Source: Streptomyces sp. P3 (GTDB lineage: Bacteria; Actinomycetota; Actinomycetes; Streptomycetales; Streptomycetaceae). From it: DNA of 64,000 bases. Positions 17,898 to 26,228 of this stretch are shown here, piece after piece. The translations under genes and the position numbers were made by a program. Location of the stretch: positions 9,503,501 through 9,567,500 of the forward strand of contig JAFEKX020000001.1 of assembly GCA_016893485.2 (NCBI GenBank), given 5' to 3'. Below the pieces are notes generated by a model. The model did no database searches and was not told where the DNA came from. It worked only from the letters and a program-made list of their open reading frames with translations. Each line of letters opens with the position of its first letter. The first letter of the stretch is position 1.

Positions 17898-20075
17898 ATG
17901 TCAGAGGTCCCTGCGAAGATCACGGCCATGGAACTCCTCACCGCCCTCGCCGGGCTCGACGACCACCCCTGGTCGACCGTCAACCACGCCTACGGCTCCG
18001 CCGAGGACCTGGCCGGGTTGTTGCGTACCTTCGCCGAGGGCGGTGAAGACGCCGAGGAGGCCCTGGACGAGCTGTACGGATCGATCGTGCACCAGGGCAC
18101 CGTGTACGCGGCCAGCGTCGACGCCGCCCCGTACCTCGCCCGAATCGCCGCCTCCGGCCGGCAGACCGTCGACGCGGTCCGGCTGCTGGGCTGCCTCGCC
18201 GAGAGCGAGGACGAGTACGACGTCGAGCCGGGCGCCGTCCGGGCCGCCGTAACCGCCCAACTGCCGCTGCTCATACCGCTGCTGGCCGATGAGGACGCTG
18301 CCGTCCGGCAGGCGGTCAGCTGGACGGTCGGCCACACCCGGGACACCTGCACGGCCCTGCCCGTCGTCCGGGCCCGCCTGGCCGCCGAGACCGAGCCCGC
18401 GGTCCGGGCCGAACTCCTCACCGCGTACGGGCGGTTGGACCGTGCGGGCGCCGTCGCCGAGGCTCGCGCTTTGCTCGGCCCGGACACGCCCGCGCCGTTG
18501 CGCCTGGCCGCCGTGTTCGCCGCGTTGGAGGCCGAGGAGCCGTGGCTCGCCGCACACCGCGACGCCGTCCTTGGCCTACTGCCCGCGCGCGAAACGGCCA
18601 GGTCCGGCTACGCGGACGAGCACCGGGAGCCGCTGCGCACTGTGGTCGGGGTCCTGCTGGGGCGGGACACCGACGCCGATCGCGAGAGTGCCCTCGCGCT
18701 GCTGGACGCGGCGCTGCGTGACGAGCGGCCGGAGGTGAGGGCCGAGGCTCTGTGGGCGGCCGACCGTGCCTGCACCCTCTCCCGCAGCGCCCCGTCGCGG
18801 CTGATTCCCGCGATCACCCCGCTCGCGGCCGAACGGGCGGCCGCCCAGCTGTTGGGCAAAATCGGCCCGGCCGCCGCCGAGGCCGCTTCCGTCCTCGCCG
18901 AACTCGCCGCGGAGCCGGACGACGAGGCGGCCGACCAGGCCCTCGCCGCGCTCGCCCTGGTGGCACCGCAGGCCGCCGCCCCGCTGCTGGCCCGGGCCCT
19001 CGGTCGGCGCCCGCGTGCCATCCAGTGCGTCGCCGGGTCCCATGCCCCGGCCGATGTGCCCTTCCCGTTCGACCCGGAACTGTTCGCCGCGGTCCGCGCT
19101 CGCCTGGCCGCCAAGGCGCTGGAGTGTTCCGAGGGGTGCAAGGACTGCGGTCGCTCGACGACCGAGGACCACAATGACACCGCCGGGCTGGTTCACCTGC
19201 TGCGGCAATGGGGCCCACAGGCCGTCGAGGCGCTGCCCGAACTGTGCGCGGTCCTGCCCCGGTTCCACTACGCCGCCACCGCGATCACCGCCGTCGCCGT
19301 CGGCGTCGGGCCGGAACAGCGGGAGCAGGCCGCCACCGCCCTGCGGACCGGCGCCCGGAAGCTGTTCGTGGCGCGGGCACTGCACGAGCTGACCGGCGAG
19401 GTCGGGCCGCTGTTCGCCGCCGCCGAGGCGGCGCTCGCCGCTGGTGCACGCGGCTGCGTCGAGGGCGCCCGCGCCTTGGCCGGCGTCGGCCCGGCGGCCG
19501 CCCGCCTCGCCCCGGCCCTGCGGACGGCGCTCGGCCGAACCATCGACCGCGACACTACGCCGGAGGTGGACGCCGACCTCGCCATTGCGCTCGCGCTGTG
19601 GAGGATCGCCGGTGAGGCGGCCGAGGTCGTCCCGGTGCTGGCCTCGGTGTTCGACAGATGCGCGGGCCGGCAGTGGTTCCACTGGACGGCCGCCCGCGCC
19701 GCCCGCGAGATCGCCGTGCTCGGCTCGGCCGGGCGCCCGCTGACCGCCCGGCTCCAAACTCTCCTCGACGACCCGGCCCAAGCACCGTCAGCCGTCCTCG
19801 GGCTGCTCGCCGTCGCCGACCCGGCCGGTCTCGACCGCGCCCGGCTCGCCGAGGCGGCGCTGCACTCGGCCGAGACCCGCGCCGACCTCAAAGGCGCCTG
19901 CGACGCCCTGCGGGCGCTCGGCACCGCCGCCCTGACGTTGGAGCAGCACGCCCGGCTGACCGTGCTCGCCACCGGGGACCGCCGCCTGGTCGCCTCCGGG
20001 TCCGACCACGCGATGATCCGCGAGGACGAACAGCTGCGCGCTGCGCTGGAGTCTGTCCTCGACCGGGTCGGCTGA
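17898..20075 (+). CDS. HEAT-repeat domain protein
   Basis: About 725 residues, soluble and almost entirely helical. HEAT-like repeats run the whole length, such as LIPLLADEDAAVRQAVSWTV, LLDAALRDERPEVRAEALWA, AAQLLGKIGPAAAEAASVLA and VVPVLASVFDRCAGRQWFHW. A Cys cluster (CSEGCKDCG, near residue 415) interrupts the repeats and could bind a metal. The start may be ATG 17898 or ATG 17928 (MELLTALAGLDDHPW); neither has a strong ribosome site. The N-terminal region (WSTVNHAYGSAEDL) is typical of Streptomyces HEAT proteins of unknown function. The gene is intact and stands alone. Confidence 0.85.
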   Translation: MSEVPAKITAMELLTALAGLDDHPWSTVNHAYGSAEDLAGLLRTFAEGGEDAEEALDELYGSIVHQGTVYAASVDAAPYLARIAASGRQTVDAVRLLGCLAESEDEYDVEPGAVRAAVTAQLPLLIPLLADEDAAVRQAVSWTVGHTRDTCTALPVVRARLAAETEPAVRAELLTAYGRLDRAGAVAEARALLGPDTPAPLRLAAVFAALEAEEPWLAAHRDAVLGLLPARETARSGYADEHREPLRTVVGVLLGRDTDADRESALALLDAALRDERPEVRAEALWAADRACTLSRSAPSRLIPAITPLAAERAAAQLLGKIGPAAAEAASVLAELAAEPDDEAADQALAALALVAPQAAAPLLARALGRRPRAIQCVAGSHAPADVPFPFDPELFAAVRARLAAKALECSEGCKDCGRSTTEDHNDTAGLVHLLRQWGPQAVEALPELCAVLPRFHYAATAITAVAVGVGPEQREQAATALRTGARKLFVARALHELTGEVGPLFAAAEAALAAGARGCVEGARALAGVGPAAARLAPALRTALGRTIDRDTTPEVDADLAIALALWRIAGEAAEVVPVLASVFDRCAGRQWFHWTAARAAREIAVLGSAGRPLTARLQTLLDDPAQAPSAVLGLLAVADPAGLDRARLAEAALHSAETRADLKGACDALRALGTAALTLEQHARLTVLATGDRRLVASGSDHAMIREDEQLRAALESVLDRVG

Positions 20076-20369
20076 GACCCAGGTCCCGTCCTTCGGATCT
20101 GGCGGTGAGCCCAACGCCGCGCTCCCAGGAAGAGCGAAGTCGAGGCGTGGCCTGAGTCAGCGCAGTCAACATCGAACAGGGCGCTGTGAAGGGCATGGCC
20201 CTCACGGACACCGAGGGGCGCGTGCTTGTTCTGTAGCCCGGTCCGGCCAGGCCCAAGGCCCGTTCCGGGAGATCCGGCTCTTCACAGATGAGGGTGCAGT
20301 GCCCATCGGGCGACGCCCACGCACTTGAAAGTGCCTTTTGTAAGCCCTCCCTTACTCACTCATGATGCT

Positions 20370-20390
20370 GTTACGCACTACTAGTGAGGT
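20370..20390 (+). promoter_or_regulatory. HxlR-type box upstream of the DsbA-family gene
   Basis: GTTACGCACTACTAGTGAGG lies just before the ribosome site of the gene at 20402. It contains the palindromic core ACTACTAGT. The same 21-base pattern, with 16 of 21 positions equal, occurs inverted at 21711-21731 upstream of the HxlR and azoreductase genes. Confidence 0.55.
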
Positions 20391-20401
20391 GAAGAAGGAA
20401 G

Positions 20402-21085
20402 ATGGTTGAGCAGGAAACGCGCCCCGAGGGGGCGCAGGTCGTCATCGAGGTCTGGTCCGATCTGGGTTGCCCGTGGTGCTATGTCGCCAAGCACCGGCTC
20501 CGTACCGCGATCGAGCAGCGCCCGGACGCGGATCGGTTCAAGGTCGTGATGCGGTCCTTCGAGCTGAACCCGGCCGCGCCGAAGCAGCCGGAGGCAATCG
20601 AGGAAGCCTTCATTCGTGCCCACGGCGGAACCGCCGCCCACTTCATGGCGGCAGAGCGCCGGATCCAGGCGATCGCCCGCAAAGAGGGCCTCGAGTTCAC
20701 GTCGGACCGTCTCAGTGCCAACACCTCCGACCTGCACCGCGTGGTGCAGTACGCCAACGACGAGGGGCTGGGGTCCGAGTTCTTCTCGACTGTCCAGGAC
20801 GGCTTCTTCGCCGGCGCCCTCAACCCTTACGCCCCTGACGCCCTGGCCGGGGTCGGGGAGTCGGTCGGACTGGACGGTCGGCGAGTGCTCGCGATCCTCG
20901 CGAGCGATGAGTACGCAGACCGCGTACGCGCTGACCGGACCGAAGGTGTGGAACTGGGCGCGACCGGTGTCCCGTTCGTTGCGCTGGACCGCCGGGTCGC
21001 TGCCCCTGGTGCCCAGAAGGTTTCGGTCTACGGACAGCTGCTGGAGCAGGTGGCCGGGCCTGTGCCGAGCGAGCGAGCGTCGTGA
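20402..21085 (+). CDS. DsbA family oxidoreductase (FrnE-like)
   Basis: A 227-residue thioredoxin-fold protein of the DsbA/FrnE group, with no signal peptide and so cytoplasmic. The active site is in VWSDLGCPWCYVAKHRL (CPWC, about residues 25-28), the helical insert follows, and TGVPFVALDRR carries the cis-Pro loop. Members are thiol oxidoreductases or polyketide-type isomerases. ATG 20402 is preceded by AAGAAGGAAG. A 54-residue ORF overlaps its stop. An HxlR-type box in the promoter links it to the HxlR gene 870 bases away, which suggests induction by electrophiles or disulfide stress together with the azoreductase. Confidence 0.88.
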   Translation: MVEQETRPEGAQVVIEVWSDLGCPWCYVAKHRLRTAIEQRPDADRFKVVMRSFELNPAAPKQPEAIEEAFIRAHGGTAAHFMAAERRIQAIARKEGLEFTSDRLSANTSDLHRVVQYANDEGLGSEFFSTVQDGFFAGALNPYAPDALAGVGESVGLDGRRVLAILASDEYADRVRADRTEGVELGATGVPFVALDRRVAAPGAQKVSVYGQLLEQVAGPVPSERAS

Positions 21086-21246
21086 GCGAGCCGAAGGGGC
21101 GCCTCCAGATCGCGGCGGCCCTTGCCGGCGAGTGGTGCGAGCCCGGCACCGGGGTCTGCCACCTCGACCCCGCCGACGAGACAGGCAGTACCGAGGCTCT
21201 CGACGAGACGGCTGCGGGCGACGCGCCAAGCGCTGCGAAGCGGTGA
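21082..21246 (+). CDS. small ORF translationally coupled to the DsbA-family gene
   Basis: Fifty-four residues from GTG 21082, which overlaps the TGA of the preceding gene (GTGA). The N-terminus VSEPKGRLQIAAALAGEW leads into CEPGTGVCHLDPADETG, with two Cys five residues apart, and an Ala/Asp-rich tail. The family is unknown. The overlap and codon-like composition support translation. The alternative is that it is only the 3' untranslated region. Confidence 0.4.
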   Translation: MSEPKGRLQIAAALAGEWCEPGTGVCHLDPADETGSTEALDETAAGDAPSAAKR

Positions 21247-21270
21247 GCCACCACCGCCGCTGCGGTTCGT

Positions 21271-21690
21271 CTACGCGCTGACCGCGGCCTTGCTTCGGCC
21301 GACTCCGGTCAGCTCGCTGGCCGCGCGGTTGGCGGCGATCTCGCGGTGATGGGCGGCGGCCCAGCCTGCCATCGCGATGACCGCTTCCATCAACGACCGG
21401 CCCAGCTTGGTGAGCTCGTACTCCACCCTTGGCGGGACCTCGGGGTACGCGGTCCGGGTGATCAGCCCGTCGCGCTCAAGGTGCTTGAGCGTCTGGGTCA
21501 GCATCCGCTGAGAGATCCCCAGGATGCTCGCCTGCAAGTCGGAGTAGCGCAACGGACCGGCGTTCAGGGTGCTGATGATCAGCACGGTCCACTTGTCGCC
21601 GATGCGGTCGAGTACCTGGCGGATGAAGGCGCCGTCCTCCGGCCATGTCTGGCATGGACCTGCGATCTGTCGCGCTGACGCCATCTCCAC
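21271..21690 (-). CDS. HxlR family transcriptional regulator
   Basis: A 139-residue winged-helix protein. FIRQVLDRIGDKWTVLIIST, LRYSDLQASILGISQRMLTQ and LKHLERDGLITRTAYPEVPP form the HxlR domain, including the family's ISQRMLTQTLKxLExDGL recognition region. A single Cys near the N-terminus (GPCQTWP) is where redox-sensing HxlR members (HypR, QorR, YodB) carry their reactive Cys. It is divergent from the azoreductase. The box at 21711-21731 lies in the gap, so autoregulation plus control of the azoreductase and DsbA-family genes is likely. Confidence 0.9.
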   Translation of the reverse strand: MEMASARQIAGPCQTWPEDGAFIRQVLDRIGDKWTVLIISTLNAGPLRYSDLQASILGISQRMLTQTLKHLERDGLITRTAYPEVPPRVEYELTKLGRSLMEAVIAMAGWAAAHHREIAANRAASELTGVGRSKAAVSA

Positions 21691-21710
21691 AACCTCTCAT
21701 CTGGTGTGCA

Positions 21711-21731
21711 ACCGCACTACCAGTATGTAAC
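21711..21731 (-). promoter_or_regulatory. HxlR-type box between the HxlR and azoreductase genes
   Basis: Read on the minus strand, GTTACATACTGGTAGTGCGG matches the box at 20370-20390 in 16 of 21 positions over the full 21 bases. The core ACTGGTAGT is near-palindromic. It lies 21 bases from the HxlR start codon and 105 bases from the azoreductase start. Confidence 0.55.
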
Positions 21732-21835
21732 GCCCTCGGGGCGACCACACGCCAATCCACGACAACAGCTCCTCGTGCGCGCCCGCTCTCGGATCACGGG
21801 AGCACGCTCGCAACCACACCGGAAGGACCCCACTC

Positions 21836-22482
21836 ATGTCGTACCTGCTTCATATCGACTCCTCCTCGCTCGGCGAAGCCTCGGTCTCACGCCAGGTCGC
21901 GCAGTCCTTCCTCGAGGGCTGGAGCGGCGACGTCGCTCACCGCGACCTGGCTGCTTCGCCCGTGCCTCATCTATCCGCGGCCGGAATCACCGCCCGCGCC
22001 ACCGTCCCCGCTCAGTACACGCCCGAGGAGGCCCAGGCGGCCGCGATGCAGGACGTGTTGATCGAGGAGTTCCTCGGCGCGAGCGCCTATCTCTTCACGG
22101 TCCCGATGTACAACCTGACGATGCCGTCGGTGTTCAAGGCGTGGCTGGACCAGATCATGGTCTTCGGCCGCACCATGGACTTCGAGGCTCCCTCGCCGGC
22201 TGCCGGTCGTCCAGCGGTGGTGATTTCGGCGCGGGGCGGCGGCTACGGTCCCGGCGCACCCAAGCACGGCCTGGACTACGTCGTGCCCACACTCGAGGCC
22301 GTGCTCGGCCGTGAGGACATGCTCGGCCTCGGCGTCACCACCGTGATCCTCGAGCTGACGATGGTGCCCCACGCCCCGCTCTGGCCGCGCTGCTGCCGAG
22401 GCACGAGGAATCCATGGCCAGCGCTCACCGCTGCGCCCGCGAACTCGCCGCCACGATCGCCGACCGTACGACCGCGGCCTGA
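21836..22482 (+). CDS. FMN-dependent NADH-azoreductase, one frameshift
   Basis: A flavodoxin-fold quinone/azo reductase of about 215 residues, cytoplasmic. MSYLLHIDSSSLGEASVSRQ is the FMN phosphate loop, VPMYNLTMPSVFKAWLDQI the flavin-binding segment, and SARGGGYGPGAPKHGLDYV the second flavin loop. Near 22378 the frame changes; the other frame completes the protein with LAALLPRHEESMASAHRCAR, ELAATIADRTTAA and the stop at 22482. ATG 21836 follows GGAAGG. It is divergent from the HxlR regulator, the classic arrangement for quinone-responsive detoxification. Confidence 0.85.
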
Positions 22483-22526
22483 GCCCCGAATCGACCGCGG
22501 AGTCCGTCTCATCACCTGTTCTGCTC

Positions 22527-22838
22527 GTGTATACGTCCTCGAACAAGCCGCTCGGCGTGCCACCGGGTACCCGGCCCGCCGTACTGGTCCGGGTGACACG
22601 TCGCCGTACCCGCACCACGTCCGAAGTGGCGCGGGCCGGGCGCATCGCCCTTTCCGGTGCCGACCACCAGCTCGCCGTCCTGCGGGACGAAGGACTGGTG
22701 GCGAGCCACCGGGAGGGCGAGTTCGTCAGGTACTTGATGATGTCCATGGGCCACCGACTGCTGGGTGCGGACCCCCGACGACGGACGGAGACCGATCCGG
22801 GACGACGGACGGAGACCGGTCCGGCCTCTGGTCCCTAA
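22527..22838 (+). pseudogene. ArsR-type HTH C-terminal remnant
   Basis: The frame reads RRTRTTSEVARAGRIALSGA, then DHQLAVLRDEGLVASHREGE and FVRYLMMSMGHRLLGADP. This is the recognition helix, wing and closing 'TPMG' segment of the ArsR/DUF5937 regulator group. The first 250 or so residues are missing. The tail runs into a 24-base tandem duplication (22777-22824) that replaces the natural end. It is probably a leftover gene end. Confidence 0.45.
22777..22824. repeat. 24-bp tandem duplication
   Basis: Two head-to-tail copies of a 24-base unit (GACGACGGACGGAGACCGRT followed by CCGG) at 22777-22800 and 22801-22824 differ at one base. They form the end of the ArsR remnant. Confidence 0.85.
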
Positions 22839-22876
22839 GTCCTGCTCTCCGCGCTGGGCCGCAGAGGGCATCCGGC

Positions 22877-23362
22877 TCAGCAGTTGCGGATCGAGTACAC
22901 CGGTGACCAGTTGACGGCGTAGACCGCGTTGTCGGCCGGGACGGTCTGCAGGAGGCCGCCGCCGGAGCCGTAGAGACTGGCGACGGCACCTCCGGTCTGG
23001 CTGTTCTCGGCCTCGGCCCAGTCGGTCCAGTTCGAGAGGGTGTAGCGGTTGCAGGAGTAGAAGAAGAAGATCTTGAACTTGCCGGCCGTCGGGTCCCAGA
23101 CCGAGGCGCAGAAGTAGCCGCTCTGGCAGTACACGCCCCCGCCGGCACCGGCGTAGGCCGTGCGGACGGCCGGAGAAGTGGAGGGGGCCACGGCCAGGAG
23201 CGCCCCAGGGCGGGCCGCCTTCGGCGCTGCGGGCATGGTCATGACGTGACCGGAGGAGGTTCCGTGCGAGGCCGGGGTGGCCTGCGCGGTTCCGGTGGAG
23301 AGGAGGGCCGCCCCCATGGCGAGGGCGGCGCACAGTCCGGCAAGTGAGCGCTTGGTAGGCAC
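22877..23362 (-). CDS. secreted small protein, peptidase inhibitor I36-like
   Basis: A 161-residue exported protein. The signal peptide is MPTKRSLAGLCAALAMGAAL through TAQA. After a low-complexity spacer the mature domain begins VYCQSGYFCASVWDPTAGKF, then KIFFFYSCNRYTLSNWTDWA, and ends SPVYSIRNC. The Cys-x5-Cys and aromatic pattern, in a beta/gamma-crystallin-like layout of about 90 residues, is that of the Streptomyces metalloprotease inhibitor family I36. GTG 23362 has a GGGAG site. It is divergent from a paralogue at 23748 with the same WKIF/CNRYSLSNWT core, so the pair arose by inverted duplication. Confidence 0.65.
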   Translation of the reverse strand: MPTKRSLAGLCAALAMGAALLSTGTAQATPASHGTSSGHVMTMPAAPKAARPGALLAVAPSTSPAVRTAYAGAGGGVYCQSGYFCASVWDPTAGKFKIFFFYSCNRYTLSNWTDWAEAENSQTGGAVASLYGSGGGLLQTVPADNAVYAVNWSPVYSIRNC

Positions 23363-23747
23363 GGTTCGGCAGTCTCCCGTTCGGCATGGCTGTGTTCGCG
23401 CATGCTGCTCATGGCGTGGTCGTCCCCGGTCCGATGACCGTGTCCGGGTCGTGCATGGCCGTCATGTGTCGTGTCGCCGGACCACGGTGGCGTCCGGTGC
23501 GGGCGACGTCAACGACGCCCACGGGCCGTACCGCTGCCGTCCTGTGGGTCGATCGCGCCTCAACGGGCCTGTGACCAGGGGCAGTTGGCCGTCGGTGGGC
23601 GTGATGCGGCCGTGTCGGGGACTGCGGCCTTTCGAGGAGGTTCGAAAGGCTTCTGCCGGCTCACGCGATCGGCGATCGTCGCGGTCAGGGCACGTTCCGT
23701 GCCGCTGTCCCAGATGTCCCGCTGCCGTCTCGACGGAGGTCTCATCC

Positions 23748-24197
23748 ATGCGCGCGAAGCGCTCGCTGCTCGGCATCATCGGCGTGATGGTCTGCTTGCT
23801 GATGGCCGTCTTTGCCACCGGTCCGGCACAGGCGGCAACCGCCTCCGGCCCTCGTACCAGTGACCATGTACAGGCCGCGGCCGCCGTCTCCCCGACGATC
23901 TCTCCGTCCACCACCGTCAGCTACCGCACGGACGACCAGACGTTCACCTGTGGAGCGGGGAACCTCTGCCTCGAGGTGTGGGACCAGACCGTGTCCAAGT
24001 GGAAGATCTTCTACCTCTACAACTGCAACCGTTACTCCCTGTCCAACTGGACCGGCAACGGCTACTACCTCAACAAGCAGACCGGGTCGGTCACTTCCTA
24101 CTTCTACGACGCCAACGGCAACGTGCTGCGCGCCTTCTCCCCGCCGCAGGTGGGTGACCAGGACTGGAACCCCGTCTGGTCCGTCCGCAACTGCTGA
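23748..24197 (+). CDS. secreted small protein, peptidase inhibitor I36-like (paralogue)
   Basis: A 149-residue exported protein. MRAKRSLLGIIGVMVCLLMA through PAQA is a Sec signal, chosen from ATG 23748 because GGAGG lies nine bases before it. The mature domain has FTCGAGNLCLEVWDQTVSKW, KIFYLYNCNRYSLSNWTGNG, YYLNKQTGSVTSYF and a terminal VWSVRNC. Four Cys in the same places as in the divergent neighbour at 22877 suggest two disulfides. It probably inhibits proteases or protects surfaces outside the cell; this is inferred from the family only. Confidence 0.65.
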   Translation: MRAKRSLLGIIGVMVCLLMAVFATGPAQAATASGPRTSDHVQAAAAVSPTISPSTTVSYRTDDQTFTCGAGNLCLEVWDQTVSKWKIFYLYNCNRYSLSNWTGNGYYLNKQTGSVTSYFYDANGNVLRAFSPPQVGDQDWNPVWSVRNC

Positions 24198-24284
24198 CAC
24201 ACGTGTCGGGGTCGCCCCTCCAACGGTGGCCGGCCCCGACGCGTTCCGCTTCGGCCCCGTCCGAGCCAGGGAGTCGAGTCGTTC

Positions 24285-25204
24285 GTGTCACCCTTCTCCG
24301 CACACAGGCCGCGAGGCGGACTCGCCCTCGTGGCGGCCTGGTTGGTTGGTCCTGACAGCCGCCTTGTTCGCCACGGCGGCACCCGCCCGCGCCCAGACAC
24401 ACCCTCGCCCACCATCTCGCGTGCGGCCTCGGTGAACGTACCGCCGGGCGTCACCGCCGGAATCGCCGTGTACGACCGCCGGACCGGGACCTTCACCGAG
24501 CAGTCCGACGCGCACACGCAGTTCCGTTCCGCCTCGGTGGTGAAGCTTCTGATCGCTCTGGATCACCTGTGGGACCACGGCCCTGGCCACGGCCTGCCGT
24601 CGGACGACCGGGCCGCCTCGACAGCATGCTGCGCTCCAGCGACGACTCCGCGGCGGACTTCTACTGGACCCAGGACGACCAACGCTTCGGCATCCCGGCG
24701 TCGTTCCAGCAGCCCTGGGCGGTCAAGCAGGGCTGGTCCGGCTTCGGCGTGAGCAGCGGCTGCGCCGACACGACGGCCTCCGTAGCCGGCCGACGGGTCA
24801 CGACCGCATCCGGCGCGGGCGTCGACCTCGCCAGGCCCGCACTGCACACCACGGGAAGCGTGGGCGCGGGCGACCGTTCGATCGTCGCCGTCTTCACCCT
24901 GCACCCGCAGGGCACCCCCTTCGGCGCCGCGTACAGCGCAATCGACACGCTGGTGCGTTCGCTGAACGTCCCCGGCGCCGTTCCGCGCTCCGGCTCGTGG
25001 TACGGCACATGGGGCTCCCATGTCCAGGCGCGCGCCGACACGACCACCAGCTCGCGGGCGCTCACCCGGCTGCCCGCCGGGGTCGACGCGCTGATCGGTT
25101 GCCAGAAGCAGGGCGAGGAGGTCACCGACGGGCAGTACACGAACGACTGGTGGGCCTATCTCCCCCTGTACGGCGGCTACATCACCAATATCTACGTCAA
25201 CTAA
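24285..25204 (+). CDS. exported serine hydrolase (class A beta-lactamase fold), frameshifted
   Basis: About 300 residues. The N-terminus needs two frame changes near 24330-24410 to make one signal peptide (GGLALVAAWLV, then LTAALFATAAPARAQ). The catalytic SxxK motif is in QFRSASVVKLLIALDHLW. After a third frame change near 24610 the SDDSAADFYW segment takes the SDN position. C-terminal parts read GWSGFGVSSGCADTTAS, TLHPQGTPFGAAYSAIDTLV and DWWAYLPLYGGYITNIYVN. Members act on peptidoglycan-like or beta-lactam substrates. It lies within the run of small secreted proteins. Confidence 0.6.
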
Positions 25205-25349
25205 CCGGACGACAAACTGCCCGACGTCCCCGTCTGCTGAGGTCCTGACCGGGCCGTCGCAGGCGATTCAGGCCGAACCGCCCCCGACAGCCGCCCAAAG
25301 CCGGCCCGAGAACCCACCACCGGGCGGGGTGGTTACGACGGCGGCACGA

Positions 25350-25742
25350 TCACCAGCAGGCCGGCAGCGGGTTGGTCTCGCTGCTGACGGCGGTGTCCTT
25401 CATCCAGCCCCACTGACCGTTGTCGGCCTCGGTCCACTCCCAGCGGTAGGGGTGTGGTCCACCGACATACTCGTCGGACGCACCGCCGTCGTAGCGGCAG
25501 TTGAACCAGCTGGGGTTGGAGTACATGTACCCGACGATGCGGCTGGAGTCGGGGTAGTAACGGGCGAGGTCCTTGTAACCGTAGACCGGCGCGCCCGCGC
25601 GGTTGTTGCACCACCAATGACTGCCGCTGTACCAGCAGCCGGACGCGGCCGAGGCGCTGGGCGCGGCGGTGGTGCCAAGCCCCAGCGCCAGTGCCGTGAC
25701 GCTGAACAGGGCTGCAAGGGTCTTCCGTGTGCGCATACGCAT
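25350..25742 (-). CDS. secreted Trp/Cys-rich small protein, family unknown
   Basis: One hundred and thirty residues from ATG 25742 with a CTGGAG site. The Sec signal is RKTLAALFSVTALALGLGTT through ASA. The mature part of about 95 residues is rich in Trp, Tyr and Cys: CWYSGSHWWCNNRAGAPVYG, YYPDSSRIVGYMYSNPSWFN, YVGGPHPYRWEWTEADNGQW and KDTAVSSETNPLPAC. A tandem paralogue follows at 25817-26228 with the same landmarks. I do not recognise the family. The size, secretion and Cys pairs suggest a binding or inhibitor domain. Confidence 0.75.
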   Translation of the reverse strand: MRMRTRKTLAALFSVTALALGLGTTAAPSASAASGCWYSGSHWWCNNRAGAPVYGYKDLARYYPDSSRIVGYMYSNPSWFNCRYDGGASDEYVGGPHPYRWEWTEADNGQWGWMKDTAVSSETNPLPACW

Positions 25743-25816
25743 GCGAAGGATCTCCAGGGTGCGTTGCAGATGTCGACCATGGAAAAGCAGCCGGAGGCGC
25801 TGCACGGCGTCACCGA

Positions 25817-26228
25817 TCACCCGTAGCAGTTGCGGAGCGGGTCTGTCTCGCTGGCGATCGCCGTGTCCTTCATGAAGCCGAGCCGGCCATTGTCCGCGAC
25901 CGTCATCTCCCAGCGTGTGGAGTGCGGCCCGCCCACCCATGCCTGGTTGTCCTCCTTGCAGTAGAACCAGCTCGGGTTGGAGTACATGTAGCCGACGATG
26001 GTGTTCGGGTCCGGGTAGATGTGGTTGTCCCCGACCGTGCCGTACACCGGTGCGCCGGAGACGTTGTTGCACCACCACTTGTTGGCGTCGCCGGCCCAAC
26101 ACGGGCTGGCGGCAGCCGCGGAGGGCGCGGTCGCCACCGCGACTCCGACAGTGAGCGCCGTGGCCGCCAACAGAGCGCCCGCCCTCCGGGCCTTCGTGCC
26201 CCCTGCCCGGCCGATTTTCCTTGCGCAT
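25817..26228 (-). CDS. secreted Trp/Cys-rich small protein, tandem paralogue, one frameshift
   Basis: It starts at ATG 26228 (MRKENRPG). One frame change in the G5 run near 26205 joins the signal ALLAATALTVGVAVATAPSA to the mature domain. The mature part reads CWAGDANKWWCNNVSGAPVY, then IYPDPNTIVGYMYSNPSWFY, WVGGPHSTRWEMTVADNGRL and MKDTAIASETDPLRNC. About half of the mature residues equal those of the neighbour 75 bases downstream, including WWCNN, GAPVYG, IVGYMYSNPSWF, GGPH and MKDTA. It could also be read from an internal start at 26170 without the frameshift. Confidence 0.7.

Noticed and set aside
18576..19781. A 401-codon minus-strand frame within the HEAT-repeat gene
   Set aside because: Gly/Arg-rich antisense with no domain; the plus-strand frame has HEAT repeats throughout.
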